From the NCBI RefSeq assembly GCF_918797505.1, contig NC_092795.1, positions 23,485,131 through 23,549,130 of the forward strand: a stretch of DNA of 64,000 nucleotides, given 5' to 3'. Position 1 is the first letter of the stretch; the number at the start of each line of letters is the position of its first letter. Below the pieces are notes generated by a model. That model searched no databases and was not told the DNA's origin. It saw nothing but the letters and a program-made list of their open reading frames with translations. This document shows positions 9,995-21,880 of this stretch, one piece after another. The stretch is from Bemisia tabaci. Taxonomy: Eukaryota > Arthropoda > Insecta > Hemiptera > Aleyrodidae. A program made the translations under genes and the position numbers.

Positions 9995-12600
9995 AATTCG
10001 TGAAACTTTATTTGTTTTTTTGAAATCGATTATTGAACATACTATACACTGAAGATGCGTGACATTTCTTTTGCACGTTTATAACATAAAGAGTCTCTCT
10101 TTATCTGAGAAAAAAATTTGTCGCTCCTTCAACACTGCCTCGTTAAATTTTCTTTTAAAATCTCAGCTTGATAATATCGTAGAATGAAATGACTAAATTT
10201 CGAGAAAGAGATACAAATATTATGAACGGAGAAACAATCTAAGGAAGAAAAAGCTATTCGACTAAATTTGAGCAACCATGGTTCACTCATGAATTCACAA
10301 TCAGTTTAGACCCATTTTTGGTATGAAAGGCATATGTTTATATTGTTATAACAATCTTGCATTTACAAATTAATTGAAGTTTAATATTTTCAAACTTTTT
10401 ATAAGAGGAAAATGGATCATATACAGTTTTCAATTAATCCCATAATGTTAGTATTATGCCCGTTTTTATAAAATACCTGAAACGTCCAAAATTAAGATTT
10501 TGGCACTTACCTCAGAGGAGGTTGTCAAAGGAATGGATGTTAAAGGATTTTTAAATAGAGGACTCCTAAAAGTGTAGACTTAACTGAAGTTACGAGGGTC
10601 TGAAGCATGTAGTCTACAAAAGGAAACTTCAAGAAAAAGCTAAAGAGAAGACAAATCCATAATTTTTATTGCTCAAAATGATCAGATGAAAATGCAATTT
10701 CGCGTCCTCTCTCTGCAAAAGAAACAAACAACACCATTGCAACTGATTCTTCGGCTCCGTAAAGTGTGTTTTTCACAGTGAGCCTAAATTTCGGGATTTC
10801 GACTCAGCTCAACAAAAAAGCTCCGCCGATAACTTCACCCTTCGCTGAAGTCCCTGTTTCCATGGACGTTTACGTCCACTCACATTTATGAAGTGCGGGG
10901 TTCATCTGGAAAAGCGCATGTTCATTTTTAAAAATAATGGGTTCAAAACCAATCTCCTGGAAATGACAATGCTCTTTTTTACAATACGGCTCGTACGCTG
11001 CTACAATCACGTGACTGTACAACGCGATTGTTCTATTCAGTAACCTCCGGTCACAATAATTGCCCGTGTCTAAGCCACCCACAACGACCGTGACGTATGA
11101 GTAATGACAGCGTATTTTTCCGCAACCCTCAGTCGCGGGAGTATTGAACGAATCATAGACACGGTTGCCGGTTCGTCGAGAATATCGATGTATTTTCATG
11201 CCGAGGCGCGTAGACGCTCGGTTCGACCGGTAACGTTGTGTCGATGAAAGGGCAGCTGTACAATCCGTTCGCGTTTTTACATCACTCGCTCGCGGAGCAT
11301 GAAATGGCTCATGTTAACAGACCGATTGAATCACGTCAGGTAGTGTCCCGGTGAATAAATAGCTTTCCATTCCACGCGCACGAAACGACGAGGTGCGGCT
11401 GAGGTGTGGGTCTGCTTGCCTTCGATTACTCTGCTTTGTGTTGAGTTGCAGCCCCCCCCCCCCCCGCTCCCCCCGCACCCGCTAGTAGTGATCAGGTTAC
11501 GGAAAGCGTTACGTTTTACGTTTCAAGCAATCGCTTGAGGGAAATGCTTAAAAAGTGGTTGCGTTTCCAAAACACATGTGAGACCTCAATTCAGCAATAT
11601 CAGAAACTGAGTATTTGAATAATTTCGGACTAATAATGCCCAGAATAGTGAATAGTCCAATCAAATTAGATTGACGGTGGTTACAAGTCGGGAAATTGAT
11701 TGAATTAGAAAGGGGGTGGTTGAAAAACAGCACTCTCGAGTCTCGAGTTTTGTCTTTGCGTAAGTGAGGAGTGAAACATTTCGATTGGAACAAGCAAACT
11801 TCAGTTAACACGCCTCACAAATCTTGTCAGGATGATTTTACGTCGCAAGACCAGTTTTATGACTAGGAGTTCGATCGATTGAACCAAAAACTTTGGTGGA
11901 CCATATAAATTGAAGGTTGATTGTTCCAACCAAACGTTTTACCTTCATTTTACCGGGTATCGCATTCGATGGGAGGACGTTTTAAAAAATAGAATATAAA
12001 CACTCGAGAACTTGCACTTGCGCTGATAGGTTCGCACAATCACATAATCCCATAACCATTTTCAACCTCCACTTTCTTTCGATTCCCCAAAATGTTTCAA
12101 GCCACTTTAAAATAACGTAGTCTCATTTAAAGAGCTGGCTGAAATCTCCCTTACTTTGTCATGGTTTTCACGTCTCACCAGGACAAAGTTGATTAAATCT
12201 GTTTCGCAGTAGCGTCGTAAACCTTTAACAACAATTACCTACCAACTCCGGTAGAACTGAATGGGGATATTCCTCGGCGCATTTAACAGAATGTTCGTAA
12301 AATCCAACATTATAATTCAAAGAAATGAGAAAATTGTAATGGAAGATGAAAGTTCCAACCGAGCTTGAATAATTGAGCTGCGGGCAATAGTGAAGCCACT
12401 CCGTATCAGAATACTATTAGGTAAAGATCTTAACAACTGTATGGTCAATACACTATACGCTTGGCTGCTCTTACTTCTACGTAAACTTGAATCTGGTAAA
12501 ATCCAGAAATTGCTTTTATCGTTTTTTAGCTTGTTTCGACCCCACAAGGTTGTCAATCCCCGGAAATTGCATGTGTCTTAACTGAAAGCTGTATTTTTAT
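9995..12600. other. Intergenic, no recognised gene; poly-C tract
   Basis: 2.6 kb with no repeat I can match in the window. There is a C-rich run near 11452-11467. A 109-codon minus-strand frame at 10870-11199 has a mixed, cysteine-containing composition, but I recognise no domain, splice context or partner. It is probably chance. Confidence 0.3.
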
Positions 12601-12636
12601 CACATACGTCGAGCCAATTCCGCTGAGTGTATACCA

Positions 12637-12878
12637 TTAAAGACAGGAACATCACTAAAATTGATTGAACAGTAGTTGGTAGGTAGTCTTTTAATCCAGG
12701 TCAGTTCATTAATCTGCAAGATGCATTGAAAATAACCTCCAAGCCTAATATAGAAAAAAATCTGGCAATTGTCCGCCGCTTTATTTTTAAAGAAAGAAGA
12801 AAAAATAACACCTCTCCCAGAAAACTCAGAAGAATCCATCGAAGACAGGAACATCACTAAAATTGATTGAACGGTAGT
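12637..12878. repeat. Short direct repeat inside copy A
   Basis: GACAGGAACATCACTAAAAT followed by TGATTGAAC occurs at about 12639 and again at about 12845. The partner repeat at 51767-52880 has only one corresponding place. Copy A probably carries a local duplication or a second partial copy at its left boundary. Confidence 0.6.
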
Positions 12879-13798
12879 CGAAATATTATTTTAGGCCACA
12901 TCCGCCACCTTGGATTTTGGAATTTTGAAATTCTGAATGAAAATTCGAATTTTTCGTCTAAAATTACCTTCCGATACCAAGTTTCACAAAAATCGATGGG
13001 ACAGGAGCCGAGATAGCATTTACCTACCAAACCTGCAAAGTAACAAAAATTCATGGAAAAACTCCAGTAAAAGAATATGATAAAGTTGCCTTGTGTATAA
13101 AGGAGTACATAAAAAGTGTTTCCGGAACGTTAGAACAAATTTCGTTTTTTCTGTGATTGAATGTGCCCGAAGTTTAGTATTCTGATCGGTGGCGAAGCTC
13201 GGGAACCGGTCGCAGCAGAGTCCTAGTTGGGTTAAGTTAGGTCACGCAACTAAACAAACTTCACGGTAGGGCTGGAAGTATCACTCAAATTGAAGGCGCC
13301 TCGATCCTGCATTTGTTCATACTACTTCTGCAGCTTCAATCAATAGAGTTTTCTATGCTCTTCGTCTCTTCCAGTGCACTTCACGCTGCGAAAAACCACG
13401 TCATGAATAAGTTGATGTTGCCAAATTTATTCTGATAAAATACAGATTTCCCAGAAACGTGTGTAATTTAACAAAAAGTTTTATCCTCAATAATTCAGCT
13501 TACCCATACAGTTTTTGGGGAGATACTCGTAATTTTTCTTGAATGTAGATATTACATATAATCACATAACTTGATAGCGACGTCGCAGACTTCCTATCAT
13601 ACTTTATTTTTTAAACGAAAAAATTATCAAAGGCAATTCTTTAAAACTGCCGCGATTTTTATTCGCTGTGCGAGGAAAATTCTGCAGAAACTTCAAGGAA
13701 TGAGGTCAATTTGTTCTCCTTTAAAAAAACAACATAGAGGCGGAGTTTTTTAGACAACGCAAACGAGATATGTGATCACGGACTTGCGCCGTCGATTA
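12660..13798 (+). repeat. 1.1-kb interspersed repeat, copy A
   Basis: Colinear, in reverse orientation, with 51767-52880. Shared landmarks include ATTGTCCGCCGCTTTA, TAGGCCACATCCGCCA, GATGGGACAGGAGCCGAGAT, GGCGCCTCGATCCTGCATTT and GCGACGTCGCAGACTTCC. Its right end (13571-13798) is the CGACGGTG-ended element also seen at 7389. A portion near 13400-13460 (GATGTTGCCAAATTTATTC) resembles an arm of the TA-MITE family, so the repeat is composite. The matching frame on 12857-13054 minus and 52427-52708 plus merely reflects the duplication. Confidence 0.88.
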
Positions 13799-13989
13799 AC
13801 TTTTGCTTGTTTTCATTTAATTTTCGATTGACTCTTCATTCAAATATTTTTGTCTGCACTCTGCATGAACCGTTTCGTCCGTTTCATCAATTTTACCCAG
13901 CCATTCTTCATTCTCATTGTCTGTCCTCTGTTTCCACAGTTTCGTTCAAATCTAATGTTGTAGCATCGTGTCTAATCTCGCCAAACATA

Positions 13990-14185
13990 GTGCGGCCGCC
14001 GGTCGGCGCGAGACGCATATTAGCGCCTACAAGACTGTGGGAATACTTTGCGCATTGCGCCAATACCAGGGCGGTCGCCCGTTGGCGCGTGGCCCATATT
14101 AGCGCCTACAAGACTTCAGAAATACTTCACGCATTGCGCTAAACTCAGAGCGGTCGCCGGGAAACGCATATTAGCGCCTACTATG
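13990..14185 (+). repeat. Tandem repeat, 79-bp unit, about 2.5 copies
   Basis: CATATTAGCGCCTAC occurs at 14016, 14095 and 14167 (spacings 79 and 72). Each unit also has GCGGTCGCC or GCGGCCGCC and GCGCATTGCGC-type text. The CpG-rich units interrupt AT-rich DNA. A palindromic relative lies at 62196-62330. The plus-strand frame at 13807-14142 crosses this repeat and is not a gene. Confidence 0.85.
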
Positions 14186-14201
14186 GCATGGTATTTAAGA
14201 A

Positions 14202-14275
14202 AAATAACGTAGAGGCGGATATTTTCAGATACCGCACACGAGATATGTGACTGCGGACTTACGTCGTCGAATTGT
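14202..14275 (+). repeat. Isolated arm of the CGACGGTG-ended element
   Basis: AACGTAGAGGCGGATATTTT, ACACGAGATATGTGA and ACTTACGTCGTCGA repeat, in the same orientation, the text at 13733-13798. The 79-bp tandem repeat therefore sits between two direct copies of this arm. Confidence 0.6.
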
Positions 14276-14395
14276 TTTAAGTACATCTAAATGGAGACAA
14301 AACGTGTTTCCACCTCTCAAAAATCGCCGCTTATTCGATGTAGCTGAAAAACTAGAATTCACAAAATTATTTGAACAAGACACCTGGCATAACAA

Positions 14396-14623
14396 CACTG
14401 GAAAAAAAACACATTTGATCCAGAGTCCAGACTCTTAAAAACATCGACAAGAAAAAATACTCTTGATTCAATCGGATTTTTGCTTAAATCAAGAACCAAG
14501 CCTCTTAATTTGAGCGGATTTTCTTTTGATTTAAGCAAAAATCTGATTGAATCAAGAGAATTTTTTCTTGTCAATGTTTTCAAGAGTCTGGACTCTAGAT
14601 CCAATGTGTTTTTTTTTCCAGTG
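14396..14623. mobile_element. Perfect-ended hairpin element, CACTGGAAAAAAAAC family
   Basis: 228 bp, from CACTGGAAAAAAAACACAT to ATGTGTTTTTTTTTCCAGTG. The arms hold CCAGAGTCCAGACTCTTAAA against AAGAGTCTGGACTCTAGATCC and GATTCAATCGGATTTTTGC against GCAAAAATCTGATTGAATC. A central loop of some 20 bp lies between them. Relatives are at 8126-8309 and 29074-29274. The 208-codon minus-strand frame at 14359-14985 is partly this hairpin and partly low-complexity sequence. Confidence 0.88.
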
Positions 14624-16147
14624 AAGAGGAGGAAACGCGCGCGAAATGAACTGCTAGAGGAGAATTTGAGCAACTGACAGCTCCGGCGCATAATCTCAAA
14701 TGAAAGGCTCGTCGATAGCAGCGCAGTAACCTCTCTCTCTTTTTTTTCCCCTTTTTTTTCCCTGCGCTTCAAATCCATCGGAAAATGAGGGACCAATAAA
14801 TAAATTGATAAGCTCCTACTCCTCGTTCCACCCTCTCCCCCCTCCCGCTCTTCGCATCCTTTCCGAATCAGGAAGCAAAGAAAGCGGCGGGGAGTTTCGC
14901 TCAATTTAGCACGAAAAGCAGAGTTCCCCTCGGTGGCGGGTTCCACTAACCCACTAAAACGGGTCATATAGGTCAGTGTGCACAAAAGAAGCCCCGAGGA
15001 AGGGATGCGGGGATACCGGTGAAGGAGGAGGGGGGGGGGGTTGGAAGTGATTTGCGAGGGGCAACTCTCGCGGCGGTCCGGTCCTGTGAAGACGGGATCT
15101 TTTTCCGCGTTGAAGCCAGATTAACGGGGAGTTTTATTTATTGTACGTGACACGTCTTTCTCGAAAAATTGAAGGACCTCCCAACTGGGTGAGAAACCGA
15201 GGGTTACGGTCCTTGTACAACCTTGACGGGGAACTCACGAAAAATGTTGAATGGGATAACATATTAGACTGAGATATTATCTGATATAGATCAGATTTTA
15301 TCCGATAAAGAAATAATCAGGGGTTGATGTTAAGATGGGAATTTGAAAATTCCAACTCTTCACATTGAAATCGGCCATCAAAAAATTAGTAATAGTAAGT
15401 ATTCGAAAAATGATTTCTGATTTCATAAAAAAAAAACATCCCTCTCTGGAACGTAATATGTTTATACTTCATAAGAAAAATTGAGCTTACTGCGAACGAT
15501 TTTACCGCGTGAAGAATACTGGAATCAATTTGTTCGCCCATTTGACGCTAGTAGACTTTTGTTTTTTGGCAAGTGGGCAGCTTCAGTTGATGATAATAGA
15601 AAATGTTAGTTTCTCATTTAATCTATGCGTTTATTTTTTGGCTGGTAATTAAAACCGAGCCCAGCAATCCAACAAAACGTGTGACCATCCCGATAAATTT
15701 CTATCCCCGCTAAAAAACCTTTTGAGGGTTTTGACGAGTCCTCCGGTTTTCTCGAAATCCTCTCTCATAACGTTTATTCAACCGTGGAAAGAGACGCGAA
15801 GAGATAGGCATGCGGATGGACGGAGAGAGAGAGTGCCTTTTTTCCGGGCGGGTGTCCGACAAGGCGAGTTACATGCCAACGCCGTATCGGATATAGTCAC
15901 CTAAGACGCCAGCGTCGGCTGCAGATACAAAGGTCCGGAGCCGGTGGGGGGCCGGGGGCATCCAGATAAATTCCCCCGACGACACGGAAGGCGAGGACGG
16001 GGAGGGGAAGGGCGGGGGTTGGCACCGGACCAAGGAAAAAGGTTTTCGCGAACCGGGAGCCGGGAACCAGCAGCGCCGGGATGCCGGGACCACCTTAGAG
16101 CATCGTTGCCGCCGTCCGGGAAAAAAAAACAATCGAGTGGAACGTGG
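14624..16147. other. Intergenic, nothing recognised; GC-rich at right
   Basis: T-rich tracts occur near 14730-14760 and a G run near 15030-15040. From about 15780 to 16130 the sequence is GC-rich, with overlapping frames on both strands and no recognisable protein. An exon here cannot be excluded but is not supported. Confidence 0.3.
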
Positions 16148-16382
16148 CACAATGGATCGAGTCAATGGGAGAGGTCGGACAAAATTTGAAATCTTCAAAC
16201 GCTCATAACTCCGTTTGTGCAATATTTTGAAGTTCTAAAAGTGGTGTCATTGATTTTCTCGTGAAATTTTCTCCAAGAGAAACCCCTTGAAGTTTAAAAT
16301 GTGACGAAATAAACATCAAATTTTTCAGTTTTAGAAAAAAAAAATTCATGTCCGACGTCTCCAATTGCCTCGATCCACTGTG
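16148..16382. mobile_element. MITE with CACAATGGATCGAG ends, copy 1
   Basis: 235 bp. The ends CACAATGGATCGAGTCAAT and GCCTCGATCCACTGTG are inverted. Subterminal GAGGTCGGACA faces TGTCCGACGTC. It is flanked by CGTGG on both sides (16143-16147 and 16383-16387), a 5-bp direct repeat. The second copy is at 55892-56125. Confidence 0.85.
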
Positions 16383-16399
16383 CGTGGGGTCGTGTTATT

Positions 16400-16652
16400 C
16401 TGCCGTGCTAAGGATGAACGCCGTATGAACACTCGAGAGTTGACAAATTTCTTTCAGTAAAATGTTTATTTTTTAGGAAAGTTATGAATATTTTTTCTTG
16501 AGATTTTCAGAAACTTTAGGTGAAATTGCGAACAATATTGTCTGAAAAATTGGAAGAAAAATATTCGCAAGTTTACCAGGAAACAAGTGTTTTATCAATC
16601 GGAATGTAGCAACGCCAAAGGTACATACGGTGTTTTTCCTTAGCACGGCTAG
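16400..16652. mobile_element. TA-MITE, GTGCTAAGG family
   Basis: 253 bp. It starts CTGCCGTGCTAAGGATGAAC and ends TTTTTCCTTAGCACGGCTAG, with CGCCGTATGAACACTCG inside the left end. It lies 17 bp beyond the preceding MITE. Confidence 0.8.
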
Positions 16653-16860
16653 CATTGTTCGGTGGAAACATGGAACTTCGTGAATCTGCACGGAGGGGAG
16701 TTGGATCGATCTGTCGCATGGAGGCGTGAATCCATTGAAGCGTTTTAAAATGCCACGAACAGTTCAAGTCTGTTCGGACAGGAATCTTCTCGGAAATCTC
16801 CGATGGTTCCTGGCGATTTTGAAAACATAGGCTTACCTAAGTCATTTTTCCAGGGGTGCA

Positions 16861-17275
16861 TGGCCCTCCTATCATCGGGGAGTATAGAATACCCCCCGAT
16901 GTACGGAGAGGGTTCGGTGGGCCTCACCCGGGAAATTTTTTAAATTTTAATTTTATTCGGACGGATTTTGAGGCTCCCGTGACGCAGATTTTCCATAAAT
17001 TTCTGCCAAAAAAGTACGTTTATTTTTTTACTCTCAGCCAAGTGTGCTTTCAAATTGTTGCATTCAATACATCCGCAAATTTTTGAAATTTCAACTCTAT
17101 TTGGACGCATTTTGAGGCCTCTATGATGAAAATTTTAGGAAATACCAACTGAATGCACACTTTTTTTTTTTCATTTATGACACTACATCAAGAGAGAAAA
17201 TCAGTCTCGACGAAGGTTTTTTCCCACCATCCAGAATTTCTGGGGGGGGGGGGGGGCTGACACCCCCCCCCCTTC
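16861..17275 (+). repeat. Diverged direct duplication with flanking G and C runs
   Basis: GGACGGATTTTGAGGCTCCC near 16960 and GGACGCATTTTGAGGCCTCT near 17102 head two related segments about 145 bp apart, each with AAATTTT-rich leads. The right side has a G run at about 17240-17253 closely followed by a C run at about 17262-17271. These can pair, and the G run could form a G-quadruplex. Confidence 0.5.
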
Positions 17276-17397
17276 GCACGCCCATGTTTGAAACGTTCAT
17301 ACGAAAAGAATACAATGGTTCGGCCATGGCGAGAGAATGGAAAACAGTAGAATGCCAAAAAAGTAATGGAGATGAAGCTATCAGTAAGCAAGAATAG

Positions 17398-17547
17398 AGG
17401 AAGGCTCGACTCACATGGATGGACCATGTCGAGATAGACCCCGGAGTAATGAGAGTCAGAAGATGGTGGACCAAGATATGATGGTGGTATAGTATGGTAC
17501 AGTGGCGAGGCATTGTTATAGAGGCCAAATCCCACATTGGGCTGCAG
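17398..17547 (+). pseudogene. LINE (non-LTR retrotransposon) C-terminal fragment, one internal stop
   Basis: The frame reads KARLTWMDHVEIDPG, then VMRVRRWWTKI, a TGA stop, WWYSMVQWRGIVIEAK and SHIGLQ. The order TW.D.V, then VRRW..K, then WR.IV.EAK.H.GLQ is what I know from the tail that follows the reverse transcriptase in many arthropod LINEs. Upstream there is an in-frame TAG at 17395-17397, so the fragment is dead. No reverse transcriptase catalytic motif is present. I cannot assign the clade. Confidence 0.6.
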
Positions 17548-17772
17548 AGATCAAGAAGAATAAGAAGAGTGCGCTTTTGCAAAAAATTGATTGGAGTCTC
17601 GTCTCTCTACTATGATATCCCGAGTCCGCATCACAATTCTGTTTCCAGCCAAAGGAATTATCTTCAGGACACATACAAATCATTAAGATCGCAGATTGCT
17701 GTTTCATCCTTTATGAAAGCATCTTTTTTTGACTGATGCCGCTCGACGACTTCATTTTAAAACCGCACCATA

Positions 17773-18026
17773 CTGCCGTGCTAAGGAAGAACGCCGTATG
17801 AACATTTGAGAGTTGCCAAATTTCCCTTGATAAAACATGTATTTTTGACGATATTCATGCACATTTTTCCTCGAAATTTTTCGGATATTTTAGTTTAAAT
17901 TGCGTACAAAATCGTCTGAAAATTCTGGGGGAAAATATTCACAATTTTCTCAGTAAATTCGGTTTTTATCGAAGGGAACTTGGCAACGTCTGAAGGCGCA
18001 TACGGCGTTTTTCCTTACCATAGCAG
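17773..18026. mobile_element. TA-MITE, GTGCTAAGG family
   Basis: 254 bp, from CTGCCGTGCTAAGGAAGAAC to GGCGTTTTTCCTTACCATAGCAG (right end partly mutated). TA dinucleotides stand immediately outside both ends (17771-17772 and 18027-18028), as expected for a Tc1/mariner-type TA target. Confidence 0.85.
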
Positions 18027-18564
18027 TACTGCCGTCCACAGCAAAAACGCCATAACTCCAACTGCATTTTATTTCGGCACTTACTGTTCTATTACAAGAA
18101 AAATTCAGTTGCCATAAGGCTTCATTCTTTCATTTTTAGTTCCGAATGGTATAGCGGAGATACATATAAAAAAAAATGAAGTATGAATATTTGTTAGTTT
18201 TTTTGTAAAACAACATTTCGTCAGAAAAAAATTGAAAAAGTGTTGAATGGAGATACGGTTTTTTTACTTTGGACGACAGAGTACACGTCCTTACGTCGTC
18301 AGAGGAACGACGGAAAGTAGCGTTGCTGCTCCGCTCAATGCGGAAAAGGCGACGTTCTAAGTTGAGTTGGAGCCACCGTGTCAAGACGGGTTATGACACA
18401 AGTCATGCTGACTAACTGGAGCACAAGTTGCAGACAGCCCGGATCGGCTGCCCCTCCCCCTCCCCTTCCTTCGCCCCCGGATGTCTGCTATGATTGGACA
18501 GGAAAGAGCGTTTTTTTACTAAATCGAAATGCGATTGTAGGAATATAACCGAGACACTCGCGTC
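18027..18564. other. Intergenic with one arm of a foldback family
   Basis: Near 18283-18315 the text ACGTCCTTACGTCGTCAGAG with GAACGACGG matches one arm of the element at 18565. The rest is unrecognised. Confidence 0.35.
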
Positions 18565-18694
18565 AATTCGTCGCTCCTCTGACGGAAGGACGTATCTGCA
18601 GTTGCACGTTAGCCCTGCCGTTCGTATGACTGCGTGCTCTCCAGGGCTCACGAGGGAATCGAGATACGCCCTTATGTCAGAGGAACGACGAATT
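18565..18694. mobile_element. Foldback MITE, AATTCGTCG(C/T)TCCTCTGACG family, copy 1
   Basis: 130 bp. The left end AATTCGTCGCTCCTCTGACG is inverted at the right as TGTCAGAGGAACGACGAATT. Inside are GGACGTATCTGCAG and GAGATACGCCC. Relatives are at 35958-36083 and 53753-53882. Confidence 0.85.
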
Positions 18695-19246
18695 GGTATG
18701 ATGTTGATTCAATCCGAGGAACGGCTGTCGGGTTTCTTGTTCGTTTTACTGCTTTGCGAGTGCACCTTTAATTAAGTTTGTTCCGGTCTTCTTTTGAACT
18801 TATTTCTTTTACTCTATTTTCCGTATTCAAGGGAAGAAGACTTTATCATCCTTGAGGGAGTCAAAAATTAAGGTAAACAGGCCGGCGCACTTTATTTTTT
18901 CTTAATTGCTGTTTATTCATAAATCATTTAATTTTTCTTCTTTTCGACTTTGTCTTAAGTTTATCGGTGCTGAATCAACACCAGGAAATCTAAAAGTTAC
19001 CGGGAATAAAACTTGGTGTCTCAGCATACATGTTAGGGATATCGATTCAGATAAAAGAGGATGAGGGTTGCGAACTATATACGAAGGATTGTGCAAGGGA
19101 AAAAAACCTCAAGAAAAACTATAAAAACCCCAGTACCCAAGATGAATTCAAGTTGATTGTCATAGATTTACTGTCCATGTTATCTTGAGGATATCCAGTC
19201 GTTTATCATTTCTTTACGTTTTTCTTTACGTTACGATGAACAGTTG
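18695..19246. other. Intergenic, nothing recognised
   Basis: AT-rich with no repeat match or credible frame. Confidence 0.3.
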
Positions 19247-19390
19247 CTCTCGTTTTCCTGAGGAAAATTCCTCACATTTTTCTGAGGAAAATTCCTCAGG
19301 TTTTCCTGAGGTAAATCTCCTCACGTTTTCCTAGAGCTGTACCTAATGTTTTCCTGAGATAGTTTTCTGGCGTTTTTCTGGTGAACATTT
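19247..19390. repeat. Imperfect short tandem repeat, TTTTCCTGAGG motif
   Basis: About four to five units of roughly 30 bp carry TTTTCCTGAGGAAAATTCCT or variants (CGTTTTCCTGAGG, CATTTTTCTGAGG, GGTTTTCCTGAGG, CGTTTTCCTAGAG). Each good unit is itself palindromic around GAGGAAAATTCCTC. Units decay rightward. Confidence 0.75.
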
Positions 19391-21630
19391 TAACATCCCA
19401 ACGTTGCCTACGAGAAAACGTGGATCTCTGCCAGTCGGTTTGCAGATCTCTCGACAATTTCCTCATGAATCGTGATTATTCTTTGCCATTTGAAGAATGC
19501 TCTCCGAAAATGTATCTGTAATGATATTCTTATGGAAAAGGACGTGCCTCAGCCTCATCATTTATTTTGATTCAATTCATCTGTACATAGTTCCTTTTAG
19601 CATCAATACCTCCTGATGCATTCCGCGGTAATCCCTAAATAATTCAGGAGAATATCTCGTTCCTGTCGTAGCACGACGGATTGACCGAATGAATGGAAAA
19701 CCATTTTTATTGTGGAATCTCCTTCAAGTGGCTTAATCTATCGATCTTTGAGTAGGGGCGTCTAGAGGCCGCTTGTTGGACCGCTACTCGAACTTTTTTG
19801 TCGCTCTGTATGAGAAGCAGGTCTGCAAAGTATCTCCGGAGATCGAAAGCGGTTGATAATTTAGTAGGGGTCGGTTTGAGGGATCACCCTCGTCCTCCCC
19901 ATTTCTCTTCGTCCCATCCCTTCCCGTCCCTGTAACAACTCGAGTTTTTTGTAATGCCTTTTTTTGTGACCGCGGCTTGGAGACTTTTCATCTTTCCCTC
20001 TCGATGGAATTTACTTTTGTTTTTTCAATGCTGTTTCACCTCACGAGCATCGATTCTCGTACGAATTGGAACAGGAGTTCACTGAATATGTTTTAAAACA
20101 TTTTCTTTTTGAAACTAGAACAAAAAAATCTTTGATATAAAGTAAAATTTCCAAGTAAGGTATAATTTTTTTTAAAAATTCAAATGATTTTTTTTTTCTT
20201 TTTCTTTAAAAAAATTCAATAAGGATTTGTCATACATAATGATGAAGTTAAGTTTCTTTAAATTAAAACAATTTTCATTCGAACGATTGTTTCATCCTAA
20301 TAAATTACCCCGAAATTTCCGTCTTTGAATACAAGATAATTCTGTTTCAGTCGATAAACACTAAACAAATAATAAAACATAATTTTAACAATTTTTTCAG
20401 GTAATTGCTGTTCTCACATTTATTGTGCATCGAGTTTTGCGATGATGTACGGACAGTGTAGAAATCTCTCATTATTGTTTTCGGAATAAAACCAATATTT
20501 TACCCAAAGAAACGGAGAAAAAAATCCCTAGGATATTTTTGCTCCGAACTTGAGGGTGCTGTAGCAATGTAGCAATTGACTTCCTACCAGGCGAAGATCT
20601 GCGATTTTACAAACTTCTCTCGTGTAAAAGTTTGCAAAACACGACCGAGCCGTATGTTTTGTCTAAAATCAGCTCTCAAGCTCATGTAAAGCTCTCGAGT
20701 TGACGCCATAATGGCCTTAGCTGGAGCTGAGTTGCCACATTCTGTGGATGTGCAAACTACCGAATAGTTTGGTTTTGCTAGGATGCAGTCGTATGTTGCA
20801 GTACAGAAAACCAATTTTGCAAGTAAATTTTTCCAAAGCTGCGCTGTGTATTATTACTGGAAATTCGTAAAACTTTTTCATATTGTAAAGCTCTAAGTTG
20901 TCGCCGCCTTCAACCCTTCCTCAATCACAGTGTGCAATATATATTGATGGCTTTTACGCAAAACCCTTTTATTTCCGTTGGCGATATAGTAGACGTCCTG
21001 CTATACTTTATTTTTTCTTTGGAAAACTAGCAAACGTAATTTCTTGAAAACGTCCTTGATGTTTCTCCCCTATTAGCCGAATATTCCGTGTAAAATTCAA
21101 GCTATAAAGTGGCTTGTTTGTCCTCGAAAGAGTTAGCTAGGAGCGGAAATTTCGTAACGCCGCAATGGAGAAACGTAGTTTCGCACTTTGGCCGTCGATA
21201 CAGGACTTTCCTAAGGCCCTGAGCTGTTTTTCTTCATTGCGAAATGCAATTCAGTTTATTTTCCACGAACTTGGCAAGTGTGGGCAAACACGTACAGAGC
21301 AAGGAGTCGAAGTTGTAAGTAAGGCCATTGAAACTCTCCCACCTTCCTCTCGTCTCTCGTAAGAGCTTATCCGCGCCTCTCGAGAACAGAGGTGCGACTG
21401 GGAAGAAATCTGCGAGTCAATCATGTAACCGTTCCCCCAGTCAAAGGAAGCGCGAGCGCCAAGGAAGTAGTCTAGCGGCTCTTGCCTCGGAACTCCGGCC
21501 GCGACAAGTTTCACACTTCACCGGCTGATAAGTCTGATCAAAGGTCGCCCCGCGCTCACGTAATAATACCCCGCAGCTTGGAGGTTTTCAAAGGTCCGCT
21601 TTCGATTTTTTTATGTTCGGTTTTATTGTA
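19391..21630. other. Intergenic with small repeat relics
   Basis: It holds a relic arm of the long foldback (about 20668-20720, see 6602) and a relic of the CGACGGTG-ended element (about 20985-21060: ATACTTTATTTTTT, GGAAAACTAGCAAA). The rest, including frames near 21165-21528, is unrecognised. Confidence 0.35.
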
Positions 21631-21880
21631 CTGCCGTGCTAAGAAAGAACGCCGTATGAGCCTTCAGACGTTGTCAATTTTCTTCCGATAAAAACCGAAT
21701 TCACTTGGGAAATTGCGGATATTATTTCCCAAAATTTTCAGACAATTTTGTACGCAGTTTAATATAAAATATCTGAAAATTTCAAGGAAAAATATGCATG
21801 AACGTTGTCAAAATACACGTTTTATCAAAGGAAATTTGTCAACCCTCGAATGTTCATACGGCGTTCTTCCTTAGCACGGT
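21631..21880. mobile_element. TA-MITE, GTGCTAAGG family
   Basis: 250 bp. It starts CTGCCGTGCTAAGAAAGAAC and ends TTCTTCCTTAGCACGGTA. Left neighbour dinucleotide is TA. The right end has lost its last bases. Confidence 0.82.

Noticed and set aside
10870..11199. 109-codon minus-strand frame with several cysteines
   Set aside because: No recognisable family, no splice or promoter context. Kept only as a remark.
12857..13054. Frame conserved with 52427-52708, suggesting a protein
   Set aside because: The match is nucleotide-level duplication extending well beyond the frame, and no domain is visible.
13807..14142. 111-codon plus-strand frame
   Set aside because: Half of it lies in the 79-bp tandem repeat.
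14359..14985. 208-codon minus-strand frame
   Set aside because: It is made of a hairpin element and low-complexity lysine/glutamate and serine runs.
15869..16222. GC-rich overlapping frames on both strands (glycine, proline, arginine rich)
   Set aside because: Typical of compositional openness in GC-rich DNA. No frame stands out.
17220..17275. Adjacent G and C runs as a regulatory hairpin
   Set aside because: Homopolymer runs of this sort are common by slippage and may be mis-sequenced. No supporting context.
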